Source: SCGC-AAA076-P13 sp965656035 (lineage in GTDB: Bacteria > Pseudomonadota > Gammaproteobacteria > Magnimaribacterales > D2472). From it: 41,837 bases of DNA. The position numbers were made by a program, and so were the translations under genes. The stretch spans positions 1 to 41,837 of the forward strand of contig CBFHIO010000005.1 of NCBI GenBank assembly GCA_965656035.1, in the 5' to 3' direction. A model generated the notes under the pieces. The model had not been told where the DNA came from, did not search any database, and worked only from the letters and a program-made list of their open reading frames with translations. Positions within the stretch are counted from its first letter, which is position 1, and each line of letters starts with the position of its first letter. Below, piece by piece: positions 34,699 to 41,837 of the stretch.

Positions 34699-35211
34699 TT
34701 AGATCTTAAATATTTTTAAAATTGATGATATTAAAAAAATTACAAAAAATATAAAACCCCATTCAGCAAAATTAAAAATAAAACTCCAGTTCACCTCAGC
34801 ACAAGTTGGCCCACCTTTATAGGCATTTGCGATACCGCCAAAAAAACCAAAATATTCTATTTGTGTCTCTAATGGCATGCCACACCCCATTGGTAAATTA
34901 CTAATTTCTTCTTGGCTTAAATTTTGAAGATATATCTGTTTTCCTGTTACAGCTAATCCAGCCATAGATGCCAATACTATAAGAAATTTATCAATTAGAA
35001 ATAGTTTCTTCGCTACAAATCCAGAAAATGCTATAACAGCAATAATGCCAAAAACATATCTTGTCATTATGCACATTGGACAAGCCTGAAGACCTAAGAT
35101 GTTATCCATTAAGATTGCTAACAAAATTATTATAGTTGCACCCAAACATGAGGCTATTTCGAAATAGTTTTGATACACTGAAATAGTAAAATTTTTTAGA
35201 AGCTTAAACAT
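34699..35211 (-). CDS. dsbB: DsbB disulfide-generating quinone reductase
   Basis: Four-helix inner-membrane protein that reoxidises DsbA using ubiquinone. The 170 residues contain the first Cys pair CPMC (about 44-47) followed by Arg (ITRY-type position MTRY), and the second periplasmic pair: Cys in LPMGCGMP and Cys in GGPTCAEV. Length matches the family. Divergent from polA. It is the natural partner of the DsbA at 39401-40021. Confidence 0.92.
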   Translation of the reverse strand: MFKLLKNFTISVYQNYFEIASCLGATIIILLAILMDNILGLQACPMCIMTRYVFGIIAVIAFSGFVAKKLFLIDKFLIVLASMAGLAVTGKQIYLQNLSQEEISNLPMGCGMPLETQIEYFGFFGGIANAYKGGPTCAEVNWSFIFNFAEWGFIFFVIFLISSILKIFKI

Positions 35212-35285
35212 AAAAATAGACTCGTTTTACAATAGTATAAGAAATACTTTTACAGAATACACCTTAGACAGGGAATTTAATTAAT

Positions 35286-38000
35286 ATGAAAGATAGAGTT
35301 TTTATAATCGATGGTTCTTCATATTTATATCGTGCATATCACGCGATGCCTCAATTAAGCACATCAAAAGGTCAGCCTACTGGTGCAATCAAGGGAGTCA
35401 CCAATATGCTGATGACTTTAAAAAAAGATAGCGAAGGGTCACCAATAATTGTAGTTTTTGACGCAAAGGGTAAAACTTTTAGAAGCGAAATTTATAAAGA
35501 ATATAAAGCCAACAGACCTCCGATGCCTGATGATCTTAGAGAGCAGCTAGAGCCCCTCAAGGAAATTTGTAAAGCAATTGGGTTTCCTCTAATTGAGATT
35601 TCAGGAGTTGAAGCAGACGATGTAATTGCAACTTTAGTAAAAAAAGCAAAAGAAAAAAAATTTAAAGCGGTCGTTTCCACACTTGATAAAGATTTAATGC
35701 AGCTCGTTGAAGACCCAAATATAACAATCATGAATACAATGAAGCATCAAATTTTTACTGAAGACAAGGTATTTGAAAAATTTGGTGTTCAACCAAATCA
35801 AATCAGAGACATGCTTGCTCTGGTTGGAGACAGTTCTGATAATATTCCTGGGGTTCCAAAAGTTGGTCAAAAAACAGCAGCTAAATGGCTAAATGAATAT
35901 AAGAGCTTAGATGGCATAAAAGATAATGCCGAATCAATTAAAGGTGTTGTTGGGGAGAATCTCCGTAACTCTCTAGCTGATCTAGAAAGAAATGTTGAGC
36001 TTGTATCATTGAAACAAGATGTTGAATTAGGCGTTGATTTTGATAGCTTGCTTCAGCTCAATACCGATCAAGAAAGACTAGATGAACTTTTTGCTGAACT
36101 AGAGTTTAAAGCATTGCCAAAAAACACTTCAACAAAATCAACTAATAACTCTCCCAAACAACCAGACGCCAAAGATACCCTCAAAGAGAAAAACAAAAAT
36201 TATGAAACTGTTCTTAGTGAAGACCAACTTAAAACCTGGGCCAAAAATCTTGATGAGTGTAAAGTTTATGCAATAGATACTGAAACAGACTCACTAGACA
36301 CAATTACTGCTAATCTTGTAGGCATATCATTATCTGTTAAAGAGGGAACAGGGTGTTATATACCCATAGGCCATAACTATGAAGGCTGTTCTGATCAACC
36401 GAGTTTAGATTTAGTAATTGAAGTTATTGGCAAGGCTATAGAGCGAAACAAAGAAAAAGCTGTTGGCCAGAATCTAAAATTTGACATACCAATTTTATCT
36501 AGGCATAAGATTCAATTAGATAAATTCCATGCAGATACTATGCTTATGTCGTATGTTCTTAACAGCACTGCAACCAGACACGGCATGGATAATCTAGCTT
36601 CATATTATCTTAATTATGAAACAATAAAGTATAGTGACGTTGCTGGCACAGCCTCAAAACAAATTAGTTTTTCAGAGGTTGAGATTGATGTTGCAACTAA
36701 TTATGCAGCACAAGATGCTGACATAACTTTAAGACTTTACAACAAACTTGAGGGGCTGCTTGAAGACAAGCCAACGCAAAAAAAATTACTTGAAGATATT
36801 GAATATCCACTTGTCCATGTTCTCTCCAAAGTTGAACAAAACGGAGCAAAAATAGATAAAGAAAAGCTAGCCGCTCATTCAGAAGAGCTCACAGAAAAAA
36901 TATCAGAGTTAAGCTCTCAGGCATTTAAAATTGCTGGCGAAGAATTTAATTTAGACTCACCCAAACAACTCTTAGAAGTTTTATATGAAAAACTCAAGCT
37001 GCCAGTTCTTAAGAAAACCCCGAAAGGACAGCCATCAACAAATGAAGAAACTCTTCAAAGATTATCTGAAGAGTATGAGTTACCAAAAATTATTCTTCAA
37101 TACAGAACTTTGGCAAAGCTAAAATCAACCTATACCGATAGCCTCATTAAAATTGAAAACCCAGCTACGCAAAGAATTCATACTTCATATCAACAAGCCA
37201 TAACTTCAACTGGCAGGCTTTCATCTACAGAGCCTAATTTGCAAAACATACCAATTAAAACCTCAGAGGGAAGAAGAATAAGAGAAGCCTTTATTCCTGA
37301 GAAAGGGAATGTTTTGATATCAGCAGATTATTCACAGATTGAGCTTAGGATCATGGCACATCTTTCAAAAGATAAAAATTTAACAAACGCTTTCAAAAAA
37401 GGATTAGATGTTCATTCCTCAACAGCCGCAGAAGTCTTTGGAGTAAATATAGAAGATGTAACAGATGAACAAAGAAGAAGCGCAAAAGCAATTAACTTTG
37501 GCTTAATGTATGGGATGTCAGCTTTCGGGCTGACAAGACAGTTAGATATCCCAAGAGCAGATGCACAAAAATATTTAGACACTTATTTTGAAAGATATAC
37601 CGGCGTAAAAGACTACATCGTTAATACAAAAGCTCAAGCAAAAGAAGATATGTTTGTTGAAACAATAATGGGAAGACGTCTTTATCTTAATGAAATCAAT
37701 GCAGCAAATGGTTTAAGAAGACAAGCAGCAGAAAGAGCCGCTATCAATGCTCCATTGCAAGGATCAGCGGCAGACATAATTAAGAAAGCCATGATAGATA
37801 TTAATATATTTTTAAATAATGAATTGGCCGAAACAAAGATGATTATGCAGGTGCATGATGAATTAATTTTTGAAACACCCAAAGCTGATGCAGCAGAAGT
37901 TCTTAATATAATGAAGGGTATGATGGAAAATGCTGTAAAGCTCGATATTCCTCTGATAGCTGATGCAGCAATAGGTAATAATTGGAATGAAGCACATTAA
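35286..38000 (+). CDS. polA: DNA polymerase I
   Basis: Repair and Okazaki fragment polymerase, 904 residues. 5' nuclease domain (about 1-290) has FDAKGKTFR and ALVGDSSDNIPGVPKVGQKTA; the 3'-5' exonuclease domain keeps its acidic residues (DTETDSL, NLKFDIPIL, YAAQDADI), so proofreading should work; the polymerase domain has motif A ISADYSQIELRI, motif B RRSAKAINFGLMYG (Phe at the E. coli F762 position) and motif C QVHDELIFE. Length matches E. coli (928). polA-engB-cytochrome c4-dsbA order is as in Pseudomonas. Confidence 0.98.
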   Translation: MKDRVFIIDGSSYLYRAYHAMPQLSTSKGQPTGAIKGVTNMLMTLKKDSEGSPIIVVFDAKGKTFRSEIYKEYKANRPPMPDDLREQLEPLKEICKAIGFPLIEISGVEADDVIATLVKKAKEKKFKAVVSTLDKDLMQLVEDPNITIMNTMKHQIFTEDKVFEKFGVQPNQIRDMLALVGDSSDNIPGVPKVGQKTAAKWLNEYKSLDGIKDNAESIKGVVGENLRNSLADLERNVELVSLKQDVELGVDFDSLLQLNTDQERLDELFAELEFKALPKNTSTKSTNNSPKQPDAKDTLKEKNKNYETVLSEDQLKTWAKNLDECKVYAIDTETDSLDTITANLVGISLSVKEGTGCYIPIGHNYEGCSDQPSLDLVIEVIGKAIERNKEKAVGQNLKFDIPILSRHKIQLDKFHADTMLMSYVLNSTATRHGMDNLASYYLNYETIKYSDVAGTASKQISFSEVEIDVATNYAAQDADITLRLYNKLEGLLEDKPTQKKLLEDIEYPLVHVLSKVEQNGAKIDKEKLAAHSEELTEKISELSSQAFKIAGEEFNLDSPKQLLEVLYEKLKLPVLKKTPKGQPSTNEETLQRLSEEYELPKIILQYRTLAKLKSTYTDSLIKIENPATQRIHTSYQQAITSTGRLSSTEPNLQNIPIKTSEGRRIREAFIPEKGNVLISADYSQIELRIMAHLSKDKNLTNAFKKGLDVHSSTAAEVFGVNIEDVTDEQRRSAKAINFGLMYGMSAFGLTRQLDIPRADAQKYLDTYFERYTGVKDYIVNTKAQAKEDMFVETIMGRRLYLNEINAANGLRRQAAERAAINAPLQGSAADIIKKAMIDINIFLNNELAETKMIMQVHDELIFETPKADAAEVLNIMKGMMENAVKLDIPLIADAAIGNNWNEAH

Positions 38001-38051
38001 TAATTCATTTTCATTTTTTCTAATCTTCATAACAGCTCAAAATTCATATAG

Positions 38052-38085
38052 CTAACTTAATAAAAAGTTAGAAGATTATTTTTTA
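38052..38085 (+). terminator. Possible terminator after polA
   Basis: CTAACTT (38052-38058) and AAGTTAG (38065-38071) form a perfect 7-bp stem with a 6-nt loop, then AAGATTATTTTTTAT. It lies 51 nt past the polA stop, just before the convergent engB. The T tract is on the polA strand, so it should stop polA transcripts. Confidence 0.55.
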
Positions 38086-38090
38086 TCAAT

Positions 38091-38669
38091 CTATGAAAAT
38101 TTCAGTATTTCCTTAGATAGTCTCTCAAAACCTGTGATATCTTTTGAAGATACTGTTATAGCTTCTACCCCCACCATATTTTTATTTACTTGAGAAAGGG
38201 CTTTATTTTTTTGATTGTTTGAGAGTTTATCGCTTTTGGTCAATACAGGTATAAAAGGAACATTCCTACTATTGCATAAGGCAATCATATCCTTATCACG
38301 ATCTTTTAGTGGGTGCCTAATATCCATGAAAATAACAACAGCTCTCAGGGACTCTCTTCTTTCGAAGTATTCCTCTAGAAGAGGAGCCCAGTCTTTTCTT
38401 TTATACGAGCTAGACTTGGCAAAACCATATCCTGGTAGGTCAACTAATTTAAGAGAGTCATTTACTTCAAAAAAATTTATCTCAGTTGTCCTTCCAGGAG
38501 TCTTGCTAATTCTTGCCAATTTTGGGTTGCCTGTTAACGCATTAAGGGCGCTCGACTTTCCAGCATTAGACCTTCCTGCCAAAAGAATCTCATTACCTGC
38601 ATCTTCTGGTAGATTTTTATACTTGGTTACTCCAAGCATGAATTTTGTATCTATAAAAAGGTTTTTCAT
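38091..38669 (-). CDS. engB: EngB/YsxC ribosome biogenesis GTPase
   Basis: Essential GTPase for 50S assembly. The 192-residue protein has P-loop GRSNAGKSS, the G2/G3 region TPGRTTEINFF and VDLPGYGFA (diagnostic for EngB), TKSDK (base recognition) and ITVSSKD near the end. Length is normal. It faces polA and is divergent from cytochrome c4, with 66 nt between their starts. Confidence 0.95.
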   Translation of the reverse strand: MKNLFIDTKFMLGVTKYKNLPEDAGNEILLAGRSNAGKSSALNALTGNPKLARISKTPGRTTEINFFEVNDSLKLVDLPGYGFAKSSSYKRKDWAPLLEEYFERRESLRAVVIFMDIRHPLKDRDKDMIALCNSRNVPFIPVLTKSDKLSNNQKNKALSQVNKNMVGVEAITVSSKDITGFERLSKEILKFS

Positions 38670-38735
38670 TTAATCGTTTATATCATACCAACCTATGTTT
38701 ATAATACACATCACTAAGATACACTTATTTGTTTT

Positions 38736-39401
38736 ATGAAATCATTTTTGATATTAATAGCTTCTTTTGGTTTAGCCTTTAATACCTTTGCAGCTGAGAA
38801 GTCGCTTAGCCCAGAAGACATGCCTCAAGGATTTAAGTCTGGAGATTCTTCTGCTGGATCAAATCTTGTTGGATCATGTGTTGCATGTCATGGTGCTGAT
38901 GGAAATAGTATAAATACAGATTGGCCAAAGCTTGCAGGACAAAATGAAAAATATTTATATGAACAATTAAAATATTTTAAAAGCGGCGAAAGAAACAATG
39001 CTTTAATGATGACAGTTACTCCGTATTTACAAACTTTAAATGATAAAGATTTATTAGATATAGCTGCTTTTTATAGCTCTAATATATCAACTGTAGGTCA
39101 GGCAAAAAATGACGAGGATCTACTTGAGCTAGGAACTAAATTATATAGATTTGGAGATATTAAGAAGCAAATACCTGCATGCACCTCTTGTCATTCTGTA
39201 TATGGTGATGGAAATAATTTAGCAAATTATCCCTCTGTTGCGGGTCAGCAAATTGGATATCTTGTTTCCTCGTTAAAAGCTTATAGATCAAAAGAAAGAA
39301 ATGCTGGAGAACAGTCCCTAGTAATGCAATCCATTGCAGAAAATCTTACCGATAATGAGATAGATGCATTAGCAAACTACATGCATGGGTTATATAAATA
39401 A
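38736..39401 (+). CDS. Di-haem cytochrome c4
   Basis: Periplasmic electron carrier, often to terminal oxidases. The 221-residue precursor has a signal peptide (cleaved near FAAEKS) and two class I domains with haem motifs CVACHG (about 47-52) and CTSCHS (about 148-153), each followed by a Met-bearing loop (NALMMTV and QSLVMQS). An N-terminal extension of about 20 residues precedes the first domain. Stop and the dsbA start share one base (TAATG). Same neighbours as in Pseudomonas. Confidence 0.94.
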   Translation: MKSFLILIASFGLAFNTFAAEKSLSPEDMPQGFKSGDSSAGSNLVGSCVACHGADGNSINTDWPKLAGQNEKYLYEQLKYFKSGERNNALMMTVTPYLQTLNDKDLLDIAAFYSSNISTVGQAKNDEDLLELGTKLYRFGDIKKQIPACTSCHSVYGDGNNLANYPSVAGQQIGYLVSSLKAYRSKERNAGEQSLVMQSIAENLTDNEIDALANYMHGLYK

Positions 39402-40021
39402 TGAACATTTTTAGCAAAGCAACCTATTTTTTCTTCATAGCATTTTTCACTATTTCAGTTAGTGCTGAATATAAGTTGGGAAGAGACTATAAATTAATTG
39501 ATAATCCTTTGCCGGTTAAGAAAGATGGAGTTGTAGAAGTTACAGAATCCTTTTGGTACGGATGTTATGCATGTTATTCGTTTGAACCAGCAATTAATTC
39601 ATGGGCTGCTCAGCAAGATGCTGATATTAAGTTCAAAAAAATGCCTGTTTCATGGGGGCCTGTCCACAAGCTTCACGCAAAACTCTATTATATTATTGAG
39701 TCTCTTAAGCTTGATCCATCAACTCATTCTGCAGTATTTGTCACAATGCACAAAGAAGGCAATATGCTTCAAACAGAAAGCAGAGTAAAAGATTTTTTAT
39801 CTAAATTTGATGTGGCTCCAGAGATAACTGAAAAATATTTAAAATCTTTTACTATTAACCAAAAAATTAATCGTGATGCAAAACAAGCAAAACAAATGAT
39901 GCTAACTGCTACCCCTATGATAGTTGTAGATGGAACTTATGTTATCCAAAATAAGGGATCTTATGCAGATATGCTCAAAGTTATTGACCACGTAGTTGAA
40001 TTACAGAAACCAAATTCTTAG
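39401..40021 (+). CDS. dsbA: DsbA thiol:disulfide interchange protein with CYAC active site
   Basis: Periplasmic oxidase that introduces disulfides, re-oxidised by DsbB. The 206-residue precursor has a signal peptide ending near SVSAEY and the conserved FWYGC...CYSFEP frame, but the active site reads CYAC (C55-C58) rather than CPHC. The cis-proline loop is TATPMIVVDGTYV (Pro 172). Length matches family members (about 210). Dicodon change suggests altered redox potential; the rest of the fold looks intact. Coupled to cytochrome c4 upstream and followed 7 nt later by a c-type cytochrome. Confidence 0.93.
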   Translation: MNIFSKATYFFFIAFFTISVSAEYKLGRDYKLIDNPLPVKKDGVVEVTESFWYGCYACYSFEPAINSWAAQQDADIKFKKMPVSWGPVHKLHAKLYYIIESLKLDPSTHSAVFVTMHKEGNMLQTESRVKDFLSKFDVAPEITEKYLKSFTINQKINRDAKQAKQMMLTATPMIVVDGTYVIQNKGSYADMLKVIDHVVELQKPNS

Positions 40022-40028
40022 GAATAAT

Positions 40029-40427
40029 ATGAAAAATAAATACTATCTATATATTTTACCTTTATGCACGATTTTTCTTTTTAATGGAAAAAAATATGAT
40101 GAATCCGTCATAGAAAGAATTCATCTTAATGTAAATATTTGTGTTGAAGGCAAAGAGTGTGGAGAAATTGCAACTGTTGCTGATACTGGCACTGCTCCTA
40201 AAGCTGCTAAGCTCTACGCTGGTTGCATTGCATGTCATGGAGCAAAAGGCGAAGGTGGAATTGGGCCTTCATTTAAAGGCCAAAAAAGCGACTATATTGC
40301 AGCTGCTTTAAACGAGTATAAGAACAATATCGAAAGAGGCCCACAGAGTGCACTTATGTATGCTCAAGCAGCAGCATTGTCCGACAGTGATATTAAAGAG
40401 CTATCAAAATATATAGTTACTCTTTAG
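40029..40427 (+). CDS. Small class I c-type cytochrome, c5-like
   Basis: Monohaem protein of 132 residues from ATG 40029, chosen because TAGGA overlapping the dsbA stop is a good ribosome-binding site. An N-terminal hydrophobic segment (YYLYILPLCTIFLF) is probably a membrane anchor, since no clean signal cleavage site is seen. The haem motif is CIACHG (66-71) and the axial Met lies in SALMYAQA. Before it, ICVEGKEC places a Cys pair (C38, C44) that resembles a segment I recall in cytochrome c5-type proteins. Its 3' end overlaps convergent ubiK by 11 nt. Confidence 0.82.
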   Translation: MKNKYYLYILPLCTIFLFNGKKYDESVIERIHLNVNICVEGKECGEIATVADTGTAPKAAKLYAGCIACHGAKGEGGIGPSFKGQKSDYIAAALNEYKNNIERGPQSALMYAQAAALSDSDIKELSKYIVTL

Positions 40428-40656
40428 TTTTGCTCTCAAGATCGATTATTCTTTTTTCTAACTCTTCAGCTAGTCTTTCTAAAGCTCCATATTTCGATTT
40501 AGAAACATAACCACTTTTTTCGATAAGATTTTCTATATCAGGCCTAATAATTTTTTCTAGATTTTTTAATAAATCAGAAGGAAGTATGCCTTTCAATGCT
40601 CCCATTTCTTTTTTTATAATGTTAATTATGGCTTTTGATAGTTCATCTTGATTCAT
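40417..40656 (-). CDS. ubiK: UbiK/YqiC (BMFP domain) ubiquinone biosynthesis accessory factor
   Basis: Small coiled-coil protein needed for efficient aerobic ubiquinone synthesis in E. coli. The 79 residues match the BMFP family: an N-terminal amphipathic part, then IRPDIENLIEKSGYVSKSKY and a C-terminal coiled coil ALERLAEELEKRIIDLES. Somewhat shorter than E. coli UbiK (about 96). Start overlaps the HAD gene by 14 nt, so it belongs to the xerC-HAD-ubiK run on minus. Confidence 0.85.
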   Translation of the reverse strand: MNQDELSKAIINIIKKEMGALKGILPSDLLKNLEKIIRPDIENLIEKSGYVSKSKYGALERLAEELEKRIIDLESKTKE

Positions 40657-41353
40657 ACTTTTCCTTAATAATATCCTCTAAATTTTTAAAGTTAGAAAAC
40701 TCATCAGGCTTTTGGAAATCTTGTTTCCAAAGAGTTTCATTATTATTAAACCATAAGACATTTATACCAAGTCTATATGCACCAAAAATATCATTTACCT
40801 GATGATCGCCAATATGCAGCATTTCACTATATTTCACACCGGGAAGATAGCTTTGCGCTAATTCAAAATGTGGCTTATTGGGTTTGCTGTCTTTTGCTTC
40901 AAGAGAGCTAATTGAAAATTTAAAGTACTTTCCAATAGATAATTTATATACATCTGCGTTGCCATTTGTGAGAACACCAAGCATATGATTCTTTGAAAGA
41001 TTTTTTAAAGCATCTTCTACGTTTGGAAATAATTTAACCTCATGTCTTTTTTTAAGGAAGTAATCAAAGGCATCCTCTGAAATTTTTTGAATGTCATCTG
41101 GTGACACAAGATCTTTTATTTTTTCTTTAAAAATCTCAATTCTTAGCTTCCCTATATCCCATGCAATACTTTTATCTCTCTTAATAAGACTTTCTCTAAG
41201 AGAAAGAAAATCATTAAAGTCCCCCCAGTTTACTTTTCCGACTCTTTCTTCAATCCAATTTCTTGTATCAACTTCTGCATTGGTGATTGTGGGCTTGTTA
41301 TCCCAGAGGGTATCATCAAGGTCAAAGGTAATCATCTTAATTTTACTAATCAT
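40643..41353 (-). CDS. HAD-family phosphatase, YigB-like
   Basis: The 236-residue protein carries all HAD motifs: FDLDDTLWDN (nucleophile Asp), LTNGNAD (motif II Thr), the Lys in DSKPNKPHF and HIGDHQVNDIFGA (acidic motif). It resembles E. coli YigB, which dephosphorylates a riboflavin precursor and lies downstream of xerC, as here. The exact substrate cannot be deduced. ATG overlaps the xerC stop (ATGA). Confidence 0.87.
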   Translation of the reverse strand: MISKIKMITFDLDDTLWDNKPTITNAEVDTRNWIEERVGKVNWGDFNDFLSLRESLIKRDKSIAWDIGKLRIEIFKEKIKDLVSPDDIQKISEDAFDYFLKKRHEVKLFPNVEDALKNLSKNHMLGVLTNGNADVYKLSIGKYFKFSISSLEAKDSKPNKPHFELAQSYLPGVKYSEMLHIGDHQVNDIFGAYRLGINVLWFNNNETLWKQDFQKPDEFSNFKNLEDIIKEKYESR

Positions 41354-41837
41354 TTTTTTGCTCTTGGATGTGCCTGATCATAGATTTTTACAAGATGTTG
41401 ATAATCTAACTTGGTATATATTTGGGTTGTAGACAATGAGCTGTGCCCTAACAGCTCCTGTATAGTTCTTAGGTCACCGCTAGACTCTAACATATGGGTA
41501 GCAAAGCTGTGTCTTAGCATGTGAGGATGAATTGGAGGAAGACCCTGCTTCAGCGCTAATCTTTTAAGTCTTAGCTGTATGCTCCTAACTGTTAATCTTG
41601 AGCCCTTTAAATTTATAAATAGAGCGCCGGACTCACCAGAAAATTTTGATCGCTCTAAAACCCAATTTTCTATAGCAGCCTTTGCATATCTGCCTATTGG
41701 GACTAGTCTAGTTTTTGAACCTTTTCCCAGGATTCTCAGAAAAGACATCTCTTCTTCAAAGTCTTCTAAGTTAATATTTGCTGCCTCAGAAACCCTTAAT
41801 CCCGATGAATATATTAGTTCAATAATTGCAAGATCAC
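41350..41837 (-). CDS. xerC: Tyrosine recombinase XerC, N-terminus cut by window edge
   Basis: Resolves chromosome dimers at dif together with XerD. The open frame runs to the right edge, giving 161 residues of the catalytic domain (full length about 300). All active-site residues are seen: Arg in SSGLRVSE, Lys in GKGSKTRLVP, HxxR in HMLRHSFATH, His in LGHSSLSTT and the nucleophile Tyr in TQIYTKL. The YigB-like neighbour downstream supports XerC over XerD. The N-terminal SAM-like domain is outside the window. Confidence 0.94.
   Translation of the reverse strand, partial: DLAIIELIYSSGLRVSEAANINLEDFEEEMSFLRILGKGSKTRLVPIGRYAKAAIENWVLERSKFSGESGALFINLKGSRLTVRSIQLRLKRLALKQGLPPIHPHMLRHSFATHMLESSGDLRTIQELLGHSSLSTTQIYTKLDYQHLVKIYDQAHPRAKK

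Noticed and set aside
38215..38673. 152-codon plus-strand open frame opposite engB
   Set aside because: Antisense shadow of EngB, whose GTPase motifs are complete; no independent evidence for coding.

Overview
This 41.8 kb window is the origin-proximal chromosome region of an AT-rich (roughly 35% GC by partial hand count), strongly compacted gammaproteobacterium. The gene order matches the dnaA neighbourhood known from Pseudomonas: mnmG-mnmE-yidC-rnpA-rpmH / dnaA-dnaN-recF-gyrB / plsC-like / glycyl-tRNA synthetase / LpxL-like / trkH-trkA-fmt-def / tsaC-hemF-aroE / cox cluster / polA-engB-cytochrome c4-dsbA / HAD-xerC. Aerobic haem and cytochrome oxidase genes, an ATP-type PEP carboxykinase and a PhoX-like protein would suit a free-living, possibly marine, streamlined lineage (SAR86-like is a guess). 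The taxon cannot be proven without a search.

Layout. 1-4703: minus-strand tRNA-modification, protein-insertion and RNA-processing genes (mnmG is cut by the left edge). 4886-10323: plus-strand replication operon dnaA-dnaN-recF-gyrB; a near-perfect ParB site (parS) lies inside the 3' end of recF. 10320-12383: minus-strand acyltransferase broken by a 1-nt frameshift in a homopolymer, then a single-chain glycyl-tRNA synthetase. 12514-20732: lipid A acyltransferase, Trk potassium uptake, fmt-def, then purE-tsaC-hemF-aroE-yheV-like. 20874-29078: a complete caa3/aa3-type cytochrome c oxidase locus with its assembly factors (Cox11, SURF1, haem A synthesis by CyoE/CtaB and COX15, SCO copper chaperone), interrupted by one reversed DUF2909 gene. 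29126-35211: PhoX-like protein, then minus-strand qor-like, gshA, pckA and dsbB. 35286-41837: polA, engB, di-haem cytochrome c4, DsbA with an unusual CYAC active site, a c5-like cytochrome, ubiK, a YigB-like HAD phosphatase and xerC (cut by the right edge).

How the genes work together. The left third builds the replication, segregation and translation core. The middle forms a respiratory module: HemF feeds haem synthesis, CyoE and COX15 convert haem B to haem A, SCO and Cox11 deliver copper, and cytochromes c4 and c5 plausibly deliver electrons. UbiK supports ubiquinone synthesis, and DsbA/DsbB fold periplasmic cysteine proteins.

No stretch over about 215 bases lacks a gene, and I saw no tRNA, rRNA, CRISPR array, insertion sequence or prophage. 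No wholly new multigene system is evident. The notable points are the parS inside recF, an iteron-like repeat cluster between mnmE and mnmG with a composition step, the frameshifted acyltransferase, the substituted glycyl-tRNA synthetase, a GyrB lacking the usual gammaproteobacterial insert, the CYAC DsbA and operator-like palindromes before pckA.
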